DNA of 64,000 nucleotides from JBAMOY01 sp037071015. Lineage in GTDB: Bacteria; Bacillota_I; Bacilli_A; RF39; UBA660. Below, in pieces: positions 34,803-44,390 of the stretch. The translations under genes and the position numbers were made by a program. A model generated the notes under the pieces. That model had not been told where the DNA came from. It saw only the letters and a program-made list of their open reading frames with translations, and ran no database searches. Where the stretch lies: positions 496,001 to 560,000 of the forward strand of contig JBAMOY010000001.1 of the NCBI GenBank assembly GCA_037071015.1, read 5' to 3'. How positions within the stretch are numbered: the stretch's first letter is position 1; the number at the start of each line of letters is the position of its first letter.

Positions 34803-36878
34803 TTATGGATTAGTTGTCCTCACATTATAATTATCATTTTTTAATTTTATTTCTACACTTCCATTAAAATCCGTTCTAAAAACATTACAATCAGCTAATA
34901 TATCTAAAACACTGTCTTTAGGATGACCGTATATATTGTTTTTGCCTACTGATATTAGACAATTTTTAGGATTAATCTTATCTATAAACACCTTGCTTGT
35001 TGAAGTATTTGACCCATGATGTCCTATTTTTAGGAAATCTATCTGTTCTAAATTATATTTATCAATGACATCTCTTTCTTTTTTTATTCCAGCATCTCCC
35101 ATAAACAATATTTTTTTATTATTTAGTTCTGTATATATTACAGAACTATTTTCATTCTCATTATTATAGTCTTTGGTATTTAAAAAATAAAATTTATCTT
35201 TACCTATATTTAAACTATCGATATTTTGATAATATGAAATCTTTTTCCTCTTTAAAATTTTTACAAGTTCTAACTCCAAATCATTAAAAACACCAACATT
35301 AAAAACTACATTCTCTATTTTAAATTTCTCTACTAAATTAATTGCTTCACCCATATGATCATAATCTCCATGTGTTAAAATCATATAATTTAGTTTATTC
35401 AGACCAATCGACTTAAAAAACGGAATCAATTTAGTAATTGCTAAACTACTACTTTTACTATACATATTACCTCCTGTATCAATTAATAAACTTTTATTTG
35501 AAGCCGTTGTCAACAACAAACAGTCACCTTGCCCGACATCAAGCATATAGAGCTTGTTAGTAAAATCAAATAATCTAATATTATGATGAAACAAAATCAC
35601 TGCTATCAAAACAAAAAAATAACTATATTTTCTTTTAAATAACATATGGATAACTAAAAATACCAATATATAATAAGCTATTATTATTTCAAAAGACGGT
35701 TTGGCTAACGATATCTTGAAAACATCTAAACAATTTAAACTACTAATTAGCAATTCTAAAGCTTTAATTAACCAAGAATAAATATTATCTAATCCCGGAA
35801 ATAATAAACATATAAAAGCACCCGGAAACAATAAAAAACTAACATACGGTATTACAAATAAATTTACTAAAGGTGTTAGTAAATTTATTTCGAAAAAATT
35901 GTAAACTAATATTGGTATACTAATCAAAAAGCTAATTATCGAAATAAATAAACTTAGTTTTAATTTTCCTTTAATATTTTTAAGTCTCTCTTGATATAAC
36001 AGTAACGAAAACGAAATCATATAACTAAAGACAAAACCAACATTGTAAACCGCATATCTATTTATAATTAAATTAATTATACAAATTACAATTAAATACC
36101 TTATTGGTTTTTGCTTTAACCCCAAAATTTTATCGAGAGTTAAACATAAGAATAACGAAACAGCCCTAATAATCGATGGTGACATCATAAAAAGACTAGT
36201 AAAAAGAAGAATAAAAACCGTAGTAATAATCAATTTTATTTTTGGATTTTTAAGAAAATAATTTAGAAAAAATAAGATAAAACCTGATAAAAAAGAAACA
36301 TGCATTCCAGACACCGCAAACAAATGACTAACCCCAACAGAGCGATAAGCACTAATAATATCATTATCAATATAACGACTATCACCTAAAACAAAAGCAA
36401 ATAAATATCCTTGCGAACGGCTAATATTCGATATACGTTGTATAATTTTATTTTTTAACATTAAAACAAAATTAGAGTTATTAGAAACTTTTTCAACTTT
36501 ATCAATATCAATCGAATAATAAATCCTCTTACTTAATAAATATTTACGATAACTAAACAAATTAAAAACAGTATTATCATTAGGTCGTTCTAATGTTCCA
36601 TTTACACATATCTCATCCCCTAAATGGTAATTATCATCAAAATTGTTTTTCACAGTTGAATTTTTAAAATAAAAATTGCCGATAACTTTCTCACGACTTT
36701 TAATTTCCATTGTCACCTTATCATTGTCAGAAATAAGATTTTTGATTCTACCACAAATTTTCTTTTCGTTGCCACTATAAACACTGTTATTTTTGCAAAA
36801 GATAATATTAAAAATCAATATAACGATTAATAGAAGTATAACTTTATCAAAGACAGATATATTCTTTAATTTTTTCAA
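34803..36878 (-). CDS. comEC: Competence DNA channel ComEC/Rec2
   Basis: A 691-residue polytopic membrane protein: an N-terminal OB-like DUF4131 domain, the competence domain with AYRSVGVSHLFAVSGMHVSFL, many membrane helices, and a C-terminal metallo-beta-lactamase domain from about residue 440 (LDVGQGDCLLL, LTHGDYDHMGEA, FLKIGHHGSNTSTS). It carries single-stranded DNA across the membrane. The start is TTG at 36878 with GGTGA 8 nt upstream, overlapping comEA by 32 nt. Confidence 0.93.
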   Translation of the reverse strand: MKKLKNISVFDKVILLLIVILIFNIIFCKNNSVYSGNEKKICGRIKNLISDNDKVTMEIKSREKVIGNFYFKNSTVKNNFDDNYHLGDEICVNGTLERPNDNTVFNLFSYRKYLLSKRIYYSIDIDKVEKVSNNSNFVLMLKNKIIQRISNISRSQGYLFAFVLGDSRYIDNDIISAYRSVGVSHLFAVSGMHVSFLSGFILFFLNYFLKNPKIKLIITTVFILLFTSLFMMSPSIIRAVSLFLCLTLDKILGLKQKPIRYLIVICIINLIINRYAVYNVGFVFSYMISFSLLLYQERLKNIKGKLKLSLFISIISFLISIPILVYNFFEINLLTPLVNLFVIPYVSFLLFPGAFICLLFPGLDNIYSWLIKALELLISSLNCLDVFKISLAKPSFEIIIAYYILVFLVIHMLFKRKYSYFFVLIAVILFHHNIRLFDFTNKLYMLDVGQGDCLLLTTASNKSLLIDTGGNMYSKSSSLAITKLIPFFKSIGLNKLNYMILTHGDYDHMGEAINLVEKFKIENVVFNVGVFNDLELELVKILKRKKISYYQNIDSLNIGKDKFYFLNTKDYNNENENSSVIYTELNNKKILFMGDAGIKKERDVIDKYNLEQIDFLKIGHHGSNTSTSKVFIDKINPKNCLISVGKNNIYGHPKDSVLDILADCNVFRTDFNGSVEIKLKNDNYNVRTTNP

Positions 36879-37539
36879 AGACTAATTCACCAATACCACT
36901 AACATTAATAATGTCCTCGATCTTATCAAAGTTTCCATTTTCATCACGGTATTTAATAATGGCATTGGCTTTGCTTTCACCGATACCTGGTAAATTCATC
37001 AACTCTTCTTTGTTAGCTTTATTGATAGAAATAGGAAAACTAATATTTTCTTTCTTTTCACTACTATTTGTTACCTTATTATCAATACAAGCATCATTCT
37101 CTAACTTTGGACAAATACACTCTTTTTCAATAATTTTAATCGCCATATCCCCTTCTAGCATCTTGCCAATTTCATCCTTAGTATAAATAATTATAACCAT
37201 TTCATCAGTTATTTTTTTACTTAAATTAATAATACTATTATCAGCCGTATCTAATAACCCTCCCGCCTTGTTAATTGCGTCAATAACTCGGCTATCTCTG
37301 TTCATATTATATACACCCGGATTTTTAACAGCGCCCTTTATATCAATTGTTATTTTAGTAGAAACACCATCTTCCTTTTCTTCTACTATATCAAAATGCT
37401 CCAACTTTTGAATATCGTCGTCTTTTTCATTAAATTTAAATTGGTATATGGATATCAATAACAAAGTTATTAAAATAATTGCTCCAATTATAATATATAG
37501 CCGATATTTAAAAAATAGTTCTATTATCTTACTTTTCAT
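36847..37539 (-). CDS. comEA: Competence DNA receptor ComEA
   Basis: A 230-residue protein: one membrane helix (about residues 15-35), an SLBB domain (about 60-120, VKNPGVYNMNRDSRVIDAINKAGG), a Cys-containing linker, and a C-terminal helix-hairpin-helix DNA-binding domain (INKANKEELMNLPGIGESKA). It binds double-stranded DNA outside the membrane and delivers it to ComEC. The start at 37539 has GGGTGA 8 nt upstream; an in-frame ATG at 37575 does not. Translationally coupled to comEC. Confidence 0.93.
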   Translation of the reverse strand: MKSKIIELFFKYRLYIIIGAIILITLLLISIYQFKFNEKDDDIQKLEHFDIVEEKEDGVSTKITIDIKGAVKNPGVYNMNRDSRVIDAINKAGGLLDTADNSIINLSKKITDEMVIIIYTKDEIGKMLEGDMAIKIIEKECICPKLENDACIDNKVTNSSEKKENISFPISINKANKEELMNLPGIGESKANAIIKYRDENGNFDKIEDIINVSGIGELVFEKIKEYICL

Positions 37540-37590
37540 ATTAATTATCACCCATAAATAACATACTTTATTCAAATGTAAATTCCTTCA

Positions 37591-37619
37591 AAAAAAATAG
37601 ATAAAATTATCTATTTTTT
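37591..37619 (-). terminator. Terminator after the ComGC-like prepilin gene
   Basis: Minus strand stem AAAAAATAGATAA/TTATCTATTTTTT with T run; it separates ftsW-comGC from comEA-comEC. Confidence 0.75.
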
Positions 37620-37628
37620 ACAGTGCTG

Positions 37629-37982
37629 TTAGCTATTATTTTTTAACAATTTATAGTTGTAAGGAACGCCTTCTCTAACAGAAACCTCAACAAATCTATA
37701 ATCTTTAACATCTATATCTTTACTTAAATACCCACCATTAACTAAATCATCAAGCTCTATAACAATATTACTGTCATTTTCAATTTGTGTCTGAAAATTA
37801 TTACGATTATCTTTAATATAATCGTCAGCAGCGCTATACACAATTTTACGATTTGCCTCACTTAAACTAGTATCTACCTTTTTCATTTGATTTAAAATAG
37901 CAGGAAAAACGACTAATCCTAAAATCCCCAAAAGAACAATAACGCCCATTAATTCAATTAAAGTAAAACCTCTTTTTGTCAT
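37629..37982 (-). CDS. comGC: Major-type prepilin, ComGC-like
   Basis: A 117-residue protein with leader MTKRGFTLIELMGVIVLLGILGL-type (cleavage after Gly5 and Glu5 of the mature form), then a ~90-residue head; the size and pattern of ComGC, the main competence pseudopilin. AAGGGGG lies 8 nt before the ATG, inside the end of ftsW, which it directly follows. It is encoded 14 kb from the pilus ATPase cluster, so the machine is split over at least two loci. Confidence 0.82.
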   Translation of the reverse strand: MTKRGFTLIELMGVIVLLGILGLVVFPAILNQMKKVDTSLSEANRKIVYSAADDYIKDNRNNFQTQIENDSNIVIELDDLVNGGYLSKDIDVKDYRFVEVSVREGVPYNYKLLKNNS

Positions 37983-39158
37983 TTATTTTACCCCCTTAAC
38001 CTTTTTATCAGTTTCAATATGAATTCGCTGGATAACAGCTAAAGAAACAATTAACGATAATGTAAATGATCCTCCATAAGACAAAAATGGAAGTGGTACC
38101 CCTGTTAGTGGTATAAGTCCAAATAAACCACCCAAGTTAATAAATATATGCATAAATATATAAATAGCAACGCCTAAACAGATATAGCGTCCACGAATAG
38201 TATTGGCTTTACTTGCTAAATTTAAAATTTGTTTTATAACAATGATCCATAAAATAAAGATAACAATATCCCATAATAAACCACACTCTTCAGTAATTAT
38301 GGCAAAAACCGAATCGGTATGCGGTTCAGGTATATATGAATACTTTTGCTTACTCTTACCGATACCTAATCCAAATAAACCACCATCATTTATCGCAATA
38401 AAACCATTACAAGTCTGATAACCGCCTTCTTCATAATTACTACAAGGATTGAAAAAATTAAAACGGTCAAGTTGTTCTAAAGATAAAACATCTTTTTTCC
38501 CAACCACCACAATAATAAATAGCATGCATATCCCTAAACCTAAAAGTAATAAAATCGTCTTAAATTTTTCACTGCGTAAAATAGGACTAGCTAAAAACAT
38601 TCCGCCAAAAATACATAAAATAATAAACATCGTCCCAAAGTCTTTTTGAAAAAATATAATCAAAGGGAATACTAGCCCAACAGCTAAAATAATTGCAATC
38701 ATATCATAATGATTTATCTTTTTATCACGTAATTTATAGTAAAACGCTTCAAATAACAACGCTAAACAAACAATAATTACAGGTTTAGCAAACTCACTCG
38801 GTTGCACCGAACCAATCACAGGCAACACCAACCAGTTTTGACTTCCTCTCTTAAAATCTCCTGTTAACGATAAATAAATAAGCATTCCGCCAATAGCTAA
38901 AAAAGCTAGGATTGCCCATTTTTTATAATCTTTAGTATCTATATTTAAAATAATTAATGAAACTATCACGCCAGCAAATAATATTTTAATCTGTTGATAA
39001 AAATAATAGTAAAGTGGATAATCATAATTAATACTTTCACGACTCGAAGCAGTAACAATATTTAAAAGTCCAAACGTAAATAGAATAATTGTAGTAATTA
39101 ATAATTTTTTATCCATATGAGATATTAATCTTGAAAACTTTCTAATTACTAGTTTCAT
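37983..39158 (-). CDS. ftsW: SEDS glycosyltransferase (FtsW/RodA/SpoVE)
   Basis: A 391-residue SEDS protein with about ten membrane helices and the conserved segments VQPSEFAKPVIIVCLALL, PHTDSVFAIITEECGLLWDI and PLTGVPLPFLSYGGSFTLS. SEDS proteins polymerise peptidoglycan glycan strands with a class B PBP partner. FtsW (division), RodA (elongation) and SpoVE (spore cortex) cannot be told apart with confidence from sequence alone, and no PBP gene is adjacent. AAGGTGA precedes the ATG. Confidence 0.9.
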   Translation of the reverse strand: MKLVIRKFSRLISHMDKKLLITTIILFTFGLLNIVTASSRESINYDYPLYYYFYQQIKILFAGVIVSLIILNIDTKDYKKWAILAFLAIGGMLIYLSLTGDFKRGSQNWLVLPVIGSVQPSEFAKPVIIVCLALLFEAFYYKLRDKKINHYDMIAIILAVGLVFPLIIFFQKDFGTMFIILCIFGGMFLASPILRSEKFKTILLLLGLGICMLFIIVVVGKKDVLSLEQLDRFNFFNPCSNYEEGGYQTCNGFIAINDGGLFGLGIGKSKQKYSYIPEPHTDSVFAIITEECGLLWDIVIFILWIIVIKQILNLASKANTIRGRYICLGVAIYIFMHIFINLGGLFGLIPLTGVPLPFLSYGGSFTLSLIVSLAVIQRIHIETDKKVKGVK

Positions 39159-39295
39159 ATCTTATCACCTTACATATAATATAATAACATATATTTAAAT
39201 ATTTGAAAATCAATTATTTAAAATATGGGTATTTTCTATAACTCAATATATACATTAATAATAAAATATATTAGGTTAGATAAGGAGGTATATAT

Positions 39296-39451
39296 ATGTA
39301 CTATTATGGTGGATATCAAGGATATGGTTGCGGTAATCAATGCGGTTGTGGCGGCGGATATGGTTACGGTGGTGCTGGCTACGGTGCTGCTATAATCTTA
39401 GTCTTATTTATTCTTTTAGTAATTGTTATTGGTGCCCGCATCGTTAATTAA
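39296..39451 (+). CDS. yjcZ: YjcZ-like sporulation peptide
   Basis: A 51-residue protein: a Gly/Tyr/Cys-rich N-terminal half (repeats of YGG, CG and GYG) and a C-terminal helix AAIILVLFILLVIVIGARIVN. The helix closely resembles YjcZ-family sporulation proteins of Bacillus (ALIVVLFILLIIVG-type). AAGGAGG (39282-39288) lies 7 nt before the ATG, and a terminator follows. The Cys pairs may crosslink in the spore coat or membrane, which is inference. Confidence 0.75.
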   Translation: MYYYGGYQGYGCGNQCGCGGGYGYGGAGYGAAIILVLFILLVIVIGARIVN

Positions 39452-39454
39452 CCT

Positions 39455-39485
39455 AAAAAAGGAAGAAAGCCTTCCTTTTTTTTCT
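39455..39485 (+). terminator. Terminator of the yjcZ-like gene
   Basis: Stem AAAAAAGGAAG/CTTCCTTTTTT with loop AAAGC and a long T run. Confidence 0.8.
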
Positions 39486-39490
39486 TTTTG

Positions 39491-39499
39491 TGGTAAAAT
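39491..39499 (+). promoter_or_regulatory. Extended -10 promoter of def
   Basis: TGGTAAAAT is an extended -10 element 25 bp before the def start codon; no clear -35 because the terminator T run occupies that place. Confidence 0.5.
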
Positions 39500-39523
39500 A
39501 TATAAAGAAGTTGAGGTGATTAT

Positions 39524-40072
39524 ATGTTTAAAAAATTAGATATACTTGATGAAAAGGATAAACGTTTACGACAAATTAGTAAAGACATAACCTTCCCAAT
39601 TACTAAAAAAGATCGTGAACTAATCCAAAGAATGATCGATGAATTAACGTATAGTCAAATCGAAGAATACGAAAAAAAATACCATTTAAGACCTGGCATG
39701 GGTCTTGCTTATCCACAATTAGGTATTAATAAACGTGTCATCGTTATCGTCCATGAAGTTGATGATGGAATATTTGATAATTATGTCGTATTGAATCCAA
39801 AAATAGTTAGTAACTCAGAGGAAATAATTGCAGCAGAAGCCGGCGAAGGTTGTTTGAGCGTTAATCGTGAAGTAGATGGACATGTGCCACGTTATGCTAG
39901 AGTTACAGTTGAAGGTTATGACGAAGATGGCAATAAAATTAGAATTCGTGCTCGTGAAGAATTATCAATTGCCTTCCAACATGAAATTGACCACTTAAAT
40001 GGCATCCTCTTCTATGATCGCATCGATAAGAAAAAGCCATTTTATTCTGAAGACGAAATGCGATTAATTTAA
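39524..40072 (+). CDS. def: Peptide deformylase
   Basis: A 182-residue type 2 (Gram-positive) deformylase. All three motifs are present: GMGLAYPQLG, EGCLSVNRE with metal ligand Cys110, and QHEIDHLNG with ligands His153 and His157 and catalytic Glu154. It removes the formyl group from nascent proteins. GAGGTGA lies upstream of the ATG. Monocistronic. Confidence 0.96.
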   Translation: MFKKLDILDEKDKRLRQISKDITFPITKKDRELIQRMIDELTYSQIEEYEKKYHLRPGMGLAYPQLGINKRVIVIVHEVDDGIFDNYVVLNPKIVSNSEEIIAAEAGEGCLSVNREVDGHVPRYARVTVEGYDEDGNKIRIRAREELSIAFQHEIDHLNGILFYDRIDKKKPFYSEDEMRLI

Positions 40073-40097
40073 AAAGAGATTTTATAAATCTCTTTTT
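40071..40097. terminator. Bidirectional terminator between def and smc
   Basis: Stem AAAAAGAGATTT/AAATCTCTTTTT with a TAT loop. Confidence 0.85.
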
Positions 40098-43041
40098 ATT
40101 TTATATCTTCAAGTCTTACACTTACCAACTTACTAACACCAGATTCTTGCATTGTAATTCCATAAAGCAAATCAACATATTCCATAGTTCTTTTTTTATG
40201 GGTGATAATAATAAATTGTGTTTTTTCTTTCATCATCTTTAAATATTGACCAAAACTATCGACATTAGCCTCATCTAAAGCTGCTTCAACCTCATCTAAA
40301 ATACAGAAAGGAACTGGTCGCGATTTCAAAATAGCAAATAATAAGCTGATGGCAGTAAAAGTTTTCTCTCCACCTGATAATAACGATATACTAGAAAGTT
40401 TCTTCCCAGGTGGTGAGGCTACAATTTCAACACCAGTTTCTAAAATGTTGTTAGCATCTGTCAATTTTAAATCAGCATTACCCCCTTTAAACAGTTCCTT
40501 AAAGGTTATTGCAAAATTCTTACGAATAATTTCAAAAGTGCTAATAAATTCCTTTTCCATTACTTTATCCATTTCTTTTATAATGTCTAAAAGAGTAACT
40601 TCTGCTTTAGCTAAATCATCACGTTGTCCAATTAAAAACTCATAACGTTCACTAATGCGATCATATTCTTCGGGAGCCGCTAAATTAACAATTCCTAAAT
40701 CATTAATTTTTCTTTTTAAATTGCTAACACGATTAGTCGCTTCTTTGCTATCAATTTCTAATTTATATAAACTAATGGCTTTTTCATAAGTCATGTTATA
40801 TGTTTCACCTAGAGTATTAAGTAAATTATCCAACTTAACATCACTACGATTAACATCAATTTCTAATTCTTTTAATTCTTTACTCTTGGCAATAAAGGCA
40901 CTATTGTCTTTCTTTAAGGAATATTCAAACTTTTCTAATTCATCATTAAGATTAGTGCGCAAATTAGTAGTCTCCTGTAACGCTGTTTTCAAATTATTTA
41001 AATTTTGCTCTTCTTGGTAAAAAGCCTCGATAACATTTTGTTCCTCTTCACTTAAAGAATTATCCAACAATCTATTTATATCACTTATCTCGTTTTTAAT
41101 ATTATTTAATTCTTGTTTACGGCCATTAATAGAAGATGATAACACAGTGATATTTTCATTCAAATTGATCATTTCACGATTTATAAGATATAACTTATCC
41201 TCTTCTGCCTTTAAATTATAATCAATTTCATTAATCATATTCTCCAAATTTTTAATTCTTCCAATTAAATGTTCATTATCTTTTAACAAGTGTTCCAATT
41301 CGTATTTGTCATTAATAATATTTCTTTTTACCGTTGAGCGACCGCCCGTAACTGAACCACCAACATGTAATAATTCTCCATCCAATGTTACAATTTTATA
41401 ACGATGATTAATAATTTTAGCAATATAGTTAGCATGATCGATGGTATCGACAACTAAAACATTACCCAACTGGTTTTTAATAATATTATCAAATTTTTCT
41501 ATAACTTTAACCAAAGAACTAGCAACACCAACAAATCCTATTTCCTGCTTAATTAAGTTAATAGTTTCATTATCAACATATTTAGGTTTAATTAAATTAA
41601 GTGGAAAAAAAGTAGCACGCCCTAAATTATTATTTTTTAAATAATTAATAGCGTTTTTAGCCGCCATTTCATTTTCTACAATAATATTGGAACTAGCCAT
41701 ACCAAGACTAGTAGAAATCGCTATACTATAAGTCTCTGGGACCTCTATTACTTTACCAATAACACCATGTATACCAGTTAATTTTGGATTATTTAAAACC
41801 TGTTTTACCGTATAGGGTAAATTATTATTATCTTCAATCAATTGCTTTAAATTATCAATCTTTAAATTATTACTATCTTTTTGCCTAATTGCATGAAAAA
41901 GATTTATTTCCACTTCTTTTTTCTTATTCTTCTGCGCATCAATAACATTTTCTTGCTCTTTATATTTAGCGAACTCTGTTTGATATTCTTTCTTTAGTCT
42001 ATTCAATTTATTCTCATCATTAATTAAATCATTATTTAATTTCAATTCCGTTTCTTTCAAACTAATAAGATTATTATGTTTTTTAATATCGGCAACTTGA
42101 TATTTTTGGCGTTCTAGAATAATTGCTTTACGACTATTAATTTGCTCAACGACTGATGTTTTTGTTAATATCTGTTGTTGTAATTTAGCAATCTCGCTAT
42201 CAAAATTATTTAACTCTAGTTTATACTTCTCAATCTCCGCCTGTTGCGTTGTATTAGAAGTATTTATACTTATTAACTCTTTTTCTAACACTTCGATTCG
42301 TTTCTTTTTATCTTGATAATCATAATTAATATTTGTGATATCATTAGCGATCAAGGCTACTTCGATATCTTTAAGCTCATCTTTGTAGGCGATATATTTA
42401 ACAGCTTTTTCTTTTTGTTCCCTTAATGGTTCCACTTGAACTTCTAACTCCCTAATAATGTCATTAACACGGTCCATATTATCGTGAGTCCGATCAAGTT
42501 TTCTTAAAGCTTCTTCCTTACGTCTTTTATATTTTAATACTCCTGCCGCCTCTTCAAAAATTACACGACGTTCTTGTGGCTTGGTAGCAATTATTTCCTC
42601 AATTTTACCTTGTGATATAATGTTAAAACTTTCCTTACCAATTCCACTATCTAACAAAATATCAATAATATCCTTTAGACGACACCTTTCTCCATTTAAA
42701 TAATACTCATTAGTGCCATCTCGGTAAACTCTTCTTTTTATAGAAATTTCATTAAAGTCTAAATTAATATACTTATCACTATTATCAAAAATCAAAGTCA
42801 CACTAGCACTGTTAGCAGCGTTACGACTTTTACTTCCAGAAAAAATAACATCAGTCATACTACCGTCACCACGAAGAGATTTGACAGATTGTTCTCCTAA
42901 AACCCACCTTACAGCGTCAACAACATTGCTTTTACCACTACCATTTGGACCGACAATACCAGAAATACCATCGTTAAAATCAATATTAATTTTATCAGCA
43001 AACGATTTGAAACCATGTGCTACTATCTTCTTTAAATACAT
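40096..43041 (-). CDS. smc: Chromosome segregation protein SMC (short arms)
   Basis: A 981-residue SMC ATPase. Walker A is GPNGSGKSNVVDAVRW near residue 35, the hinge spans about 416-568 (GVIGKVIEVPETYSIAISTS to LLHVGGSVTGG), the signature LSGGEKTFTAISLL is near 888 and Walker B CILDEVEAALDEANVD near 917. The flanks before and after the hinge are almost equal (about 416 and 413 residues), so both coiled-coil arms are shortened together relative to the ~1,180-residue Bacillus protein. It forms condensin with ScpA and ScpB. GGGTGA lies before the ATG. Confidence 0.97.
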   Translation of the reverse strand: MYLKKIVAHGFKSFADKINIDFNDGISGIVGPNGSGKSNVVDAVRWVLGEQSVKSLRGDGSMTDVIFSGSKSRNAANSASVTLIFDNSDKYINLDFNEISIKRRVYRDGTNEYYLNGERCRLKDIIDILLDSGIGKESFNIISQGKIEEIIATKPQERRVIFEEAAGVLKYKRRKEEALRKLDRTHDNMDRVNDIIRELEVQVEPLREQKEKAVKYIAYKDELKDIEVALIANDITNINYDYQDKKKRIEVLEKELISINTSNTTQQAEIEKYKLELNNFDSEIAKLQQQILTKTSVVEQINSRKAIILERQKYQVADIKKHNNLISLKETELKLNNDLINDENKLNRLKKEYQTEFAKYKEQENVIDAQKNKKKEVEINLFHAIRQKDSNNLKIDNLKQLIEDNNNLPYTVKQVLNNPKLTGIHGVIGKVIEVPETYSIAISTSLGMASSNIIVENEMAAKNAINYLKNNNLGRATFFPLNLIKPKYVDNETINLIKQEIGFVGVASSLVKVIEKFDNIIKNQLGNVLVVDTIDHANYIAKIINHRYKIVTLDGELLHVGGSVTGGRSTVKRNIINDKYELEHLLKDNEHLIGRIKNLENMINEIDYNLKAEEDKLYLINREMINLNENITVLSSSINGRKQELNNIKNEISDINRLLDNSLSEEEQNVIEAFYQEEQNLNNLKTALQETTNLRTNLNDELEKFEYSLKKDNSAFIAKSKELKELEIDVNRSDVKLDNLLNTLGETYNMTYEKAISLYKLEIDSKEATNRVSNLKRKINDLGIVNLAAPEEYDRISERYEFLIGQRDDLAKAEVTLLDIIKEMDKVMEKEFISTFEIIRKNFAITFKELFKGGNADLKLTDANNILETGVEIVASPPGKKLSSISLLSGGEKTFTAISLLFAILKSRPVPFCILDEVEAALDEANVDSFGQYLKMMKEKTQFIIITHKKRTMEYVDLLYGITMQESGVSKLVSVRLEDIK

Positions 43042-43086
43042 ATTATCACCCTACAAAATATATATAAATTATACTATATAAACAAA

Positions 43087-43106
43087 AAAAAGACAATTGT
43101 CTTTTT
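43087..43106 (-). terminator. Terminator of the gene at 43105-43650
   Basis: Minus strand hairpin AAAAAGAC-AATT-GTCTTTTT with a further T run. Confidence 0.7.
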
Positions 43107-43650
43107 AACCGACTAATATATCGGAGATTATTTCACCGACTTCTTTAAAACTGTCACAAATATAATAATAACGATCTTTAATTATATTGGTTTTATTACT
43201 GCCCACTTTAAAGATAATCATCTGATAATTACCAGATTTTTCTATTTCAGCTTCAACGTGATATCGTCTATATTTTTCTACTAATGAATCACATGCAGCA
43301 GAAGATAAATCACCATAAATAACAACACTATCATTAGTTATAAAAATACTATCTTTTACAAAAGTTTTAAGATATCCCTCAACGTGTTGATAATCACATA
43401 TTATTTTATTTAACTTTTTATGCCCAAAAATTTTTCTGATATTTTTAAGATCAATATTTTTAGTTTTACCACTATTATTTTCATAATTAACCTTAGAATA
43501 ATTATTGTTGTTTAATATATCACACGTAATAATTTCATCATTATTTTTAATTTGAGATAATAATGAACTGTCATTTAATCCAATAACCAATAATTTACCA
43601 ACCGTTTCATTAATAATCGTCTTTAACCTTGCTTTAATCATTTTATTCAT
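43105..43650 (-). CDS. Hypothetical protein, tcdA operon
   Basis: A 181-residue soluble protein with no recognised family. Alternating strands and helices (GKLLVIGLNDSSLL, DEIITCDI, KLNKIICDYQHVEGYL, DSVVIYGDL) loosely suggest a Rossmann-like fold, possibly a degenerate methyltransferase, but no SAM-binding glycine motif is visible. AGGTGA lies 4 nt before the ATG. It starts 8 nt after tcdA, so the two are co-transcribed. Confidence 0.7.
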   Translation of the reverse strand: MNKMIKARLKTIINETVGKLLVIGLNDSSLLSQIKNNDEIITCDILNNNNYSKVNYENNSGKTKNIDLKNIRKIFGHKKLNKIICDYQHVEGYLKTFVKDSIFITNDSVVIYGDLSSAACDSLVEKYRRYHVEAEIEKSGNYQMIIFKVGSNKTNIIKDRYYYICDSFKEVGEIISDILVG

Positions 43651-43658
43651 CTTATCAC

Positions 43659-44339
43659 CTACTTTATAATATCATTTATAACATATGAAGCACATAATAA
43701 CCCCGCAGTTGCTGGAACAAATGCATTAGATCCAATTGCACCATCGTTATTTCTTATTGGTCTTTCTTTGCTACAAACAACCATAACTTTAGATTTTATA
43801 TGCTCGTCTTTAATCATTTTCCGAATTACACGTGCTAATGGATCATAACTTGTTTTACGAATATCAACTATTTCTAATTGACTAGGATCTAGTTTATTAC
43901 CAGTACCCATTGAAGAGATAAAACTAATTTCTCTTTGAATGCATTCTCTAATTAAGGCTTTTTTGGTGCTTAATGTATCACAAGCATCAATAACATAATT
44001 AACATCATAATTGAATAATTCCCCAATATTTTCCGGTGTAATAAAAGAGCACACCTTAATTACCTGACACCGTGGATTTATATCTTTTATTCTTGCTTCC
44101 CACACATCGGTTTTATACATATTAACATTAGAATGAAGTGTCATTAATTGTCGATTCAAATTAGTAATGTCAACTTTGTCATTATCGACAATAATCACAC
44201 ACCCAATCCCAGATCTGACTAAAGCTTCAACAGCATAACTTCCAACGCCACCCAAGCCTAAAACTAAAACCGTCTGTTTAGAAATACATCTAAATTTATC
44301 TTGCCCTATTAATAAGTTCAAACGATTAAATTGATCCAT
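43659..44339 (-). CDS. tcdA: tRNA threonylcarbamoyladenosine dehydratase
   Basis: A 226-residue ThiF/E1-like ATP-dependent enzyme. The nucleotide motif VLVLGLGGVGSYAVEALVRSG is followed by IVDNDKVDITNLNRQ and VIDACDTLSTK. It cyclises t6A37 to ct6A in tRNAs that read ANN codons. The usual Cys near MVVCSKE is kept. The start at 44339 has AAGGTGA 5 nt upstream; the ATG at 44357 falls inside the -10 box. Bacillus yrvM has the same placement beyond aspS and 6S RNA. Confidence 0.93.
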   Translation of the reverse strand: MDQFNRLNLLIGQDKFRCISKQTVLVLGLGGVGSYAVEALVRSGIGCVIIVDNDKVDITNLNRQLMTLHSNVNMYKTDVWEARIKDINPRCQVIKVCSFITPENIGELFNYDVNYVIDACDTLSTKKALIRECIQREISFISSMGTGNKLDPSQLEIVDIRKTSYDPLARVIRKMIKDEHIKSKVMVVCSKERPIRNNDGAIGSNAFVPATAGLLCASYVINDIIK

Positions 44340-44355
44340 TACTATCACCTTCCCC

Positions 44356-44364
44356 ATTATAACA
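44356..44364 (-). promoter_or_regulatory. Extended -10 promoter of tcdA
   Basis: Minus strand TGTTATAAT (44364-44356), just downstream of the preceding terminator; the transcript leader would be very short. Confidence 0.6.
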
Positions 44365-44390
44365 AAAAACTATCAATTTTGATAGTTTTT
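44364..44390. terminator. Bidirectional-looking terminator after the ClpX-like gene
   Basis: Stem AAAAACTATCAA/TTGATAGTTTTT overlapping the last codons of the ClpX-like gene; A and T tracts on both sides. Confidence 0.8.
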
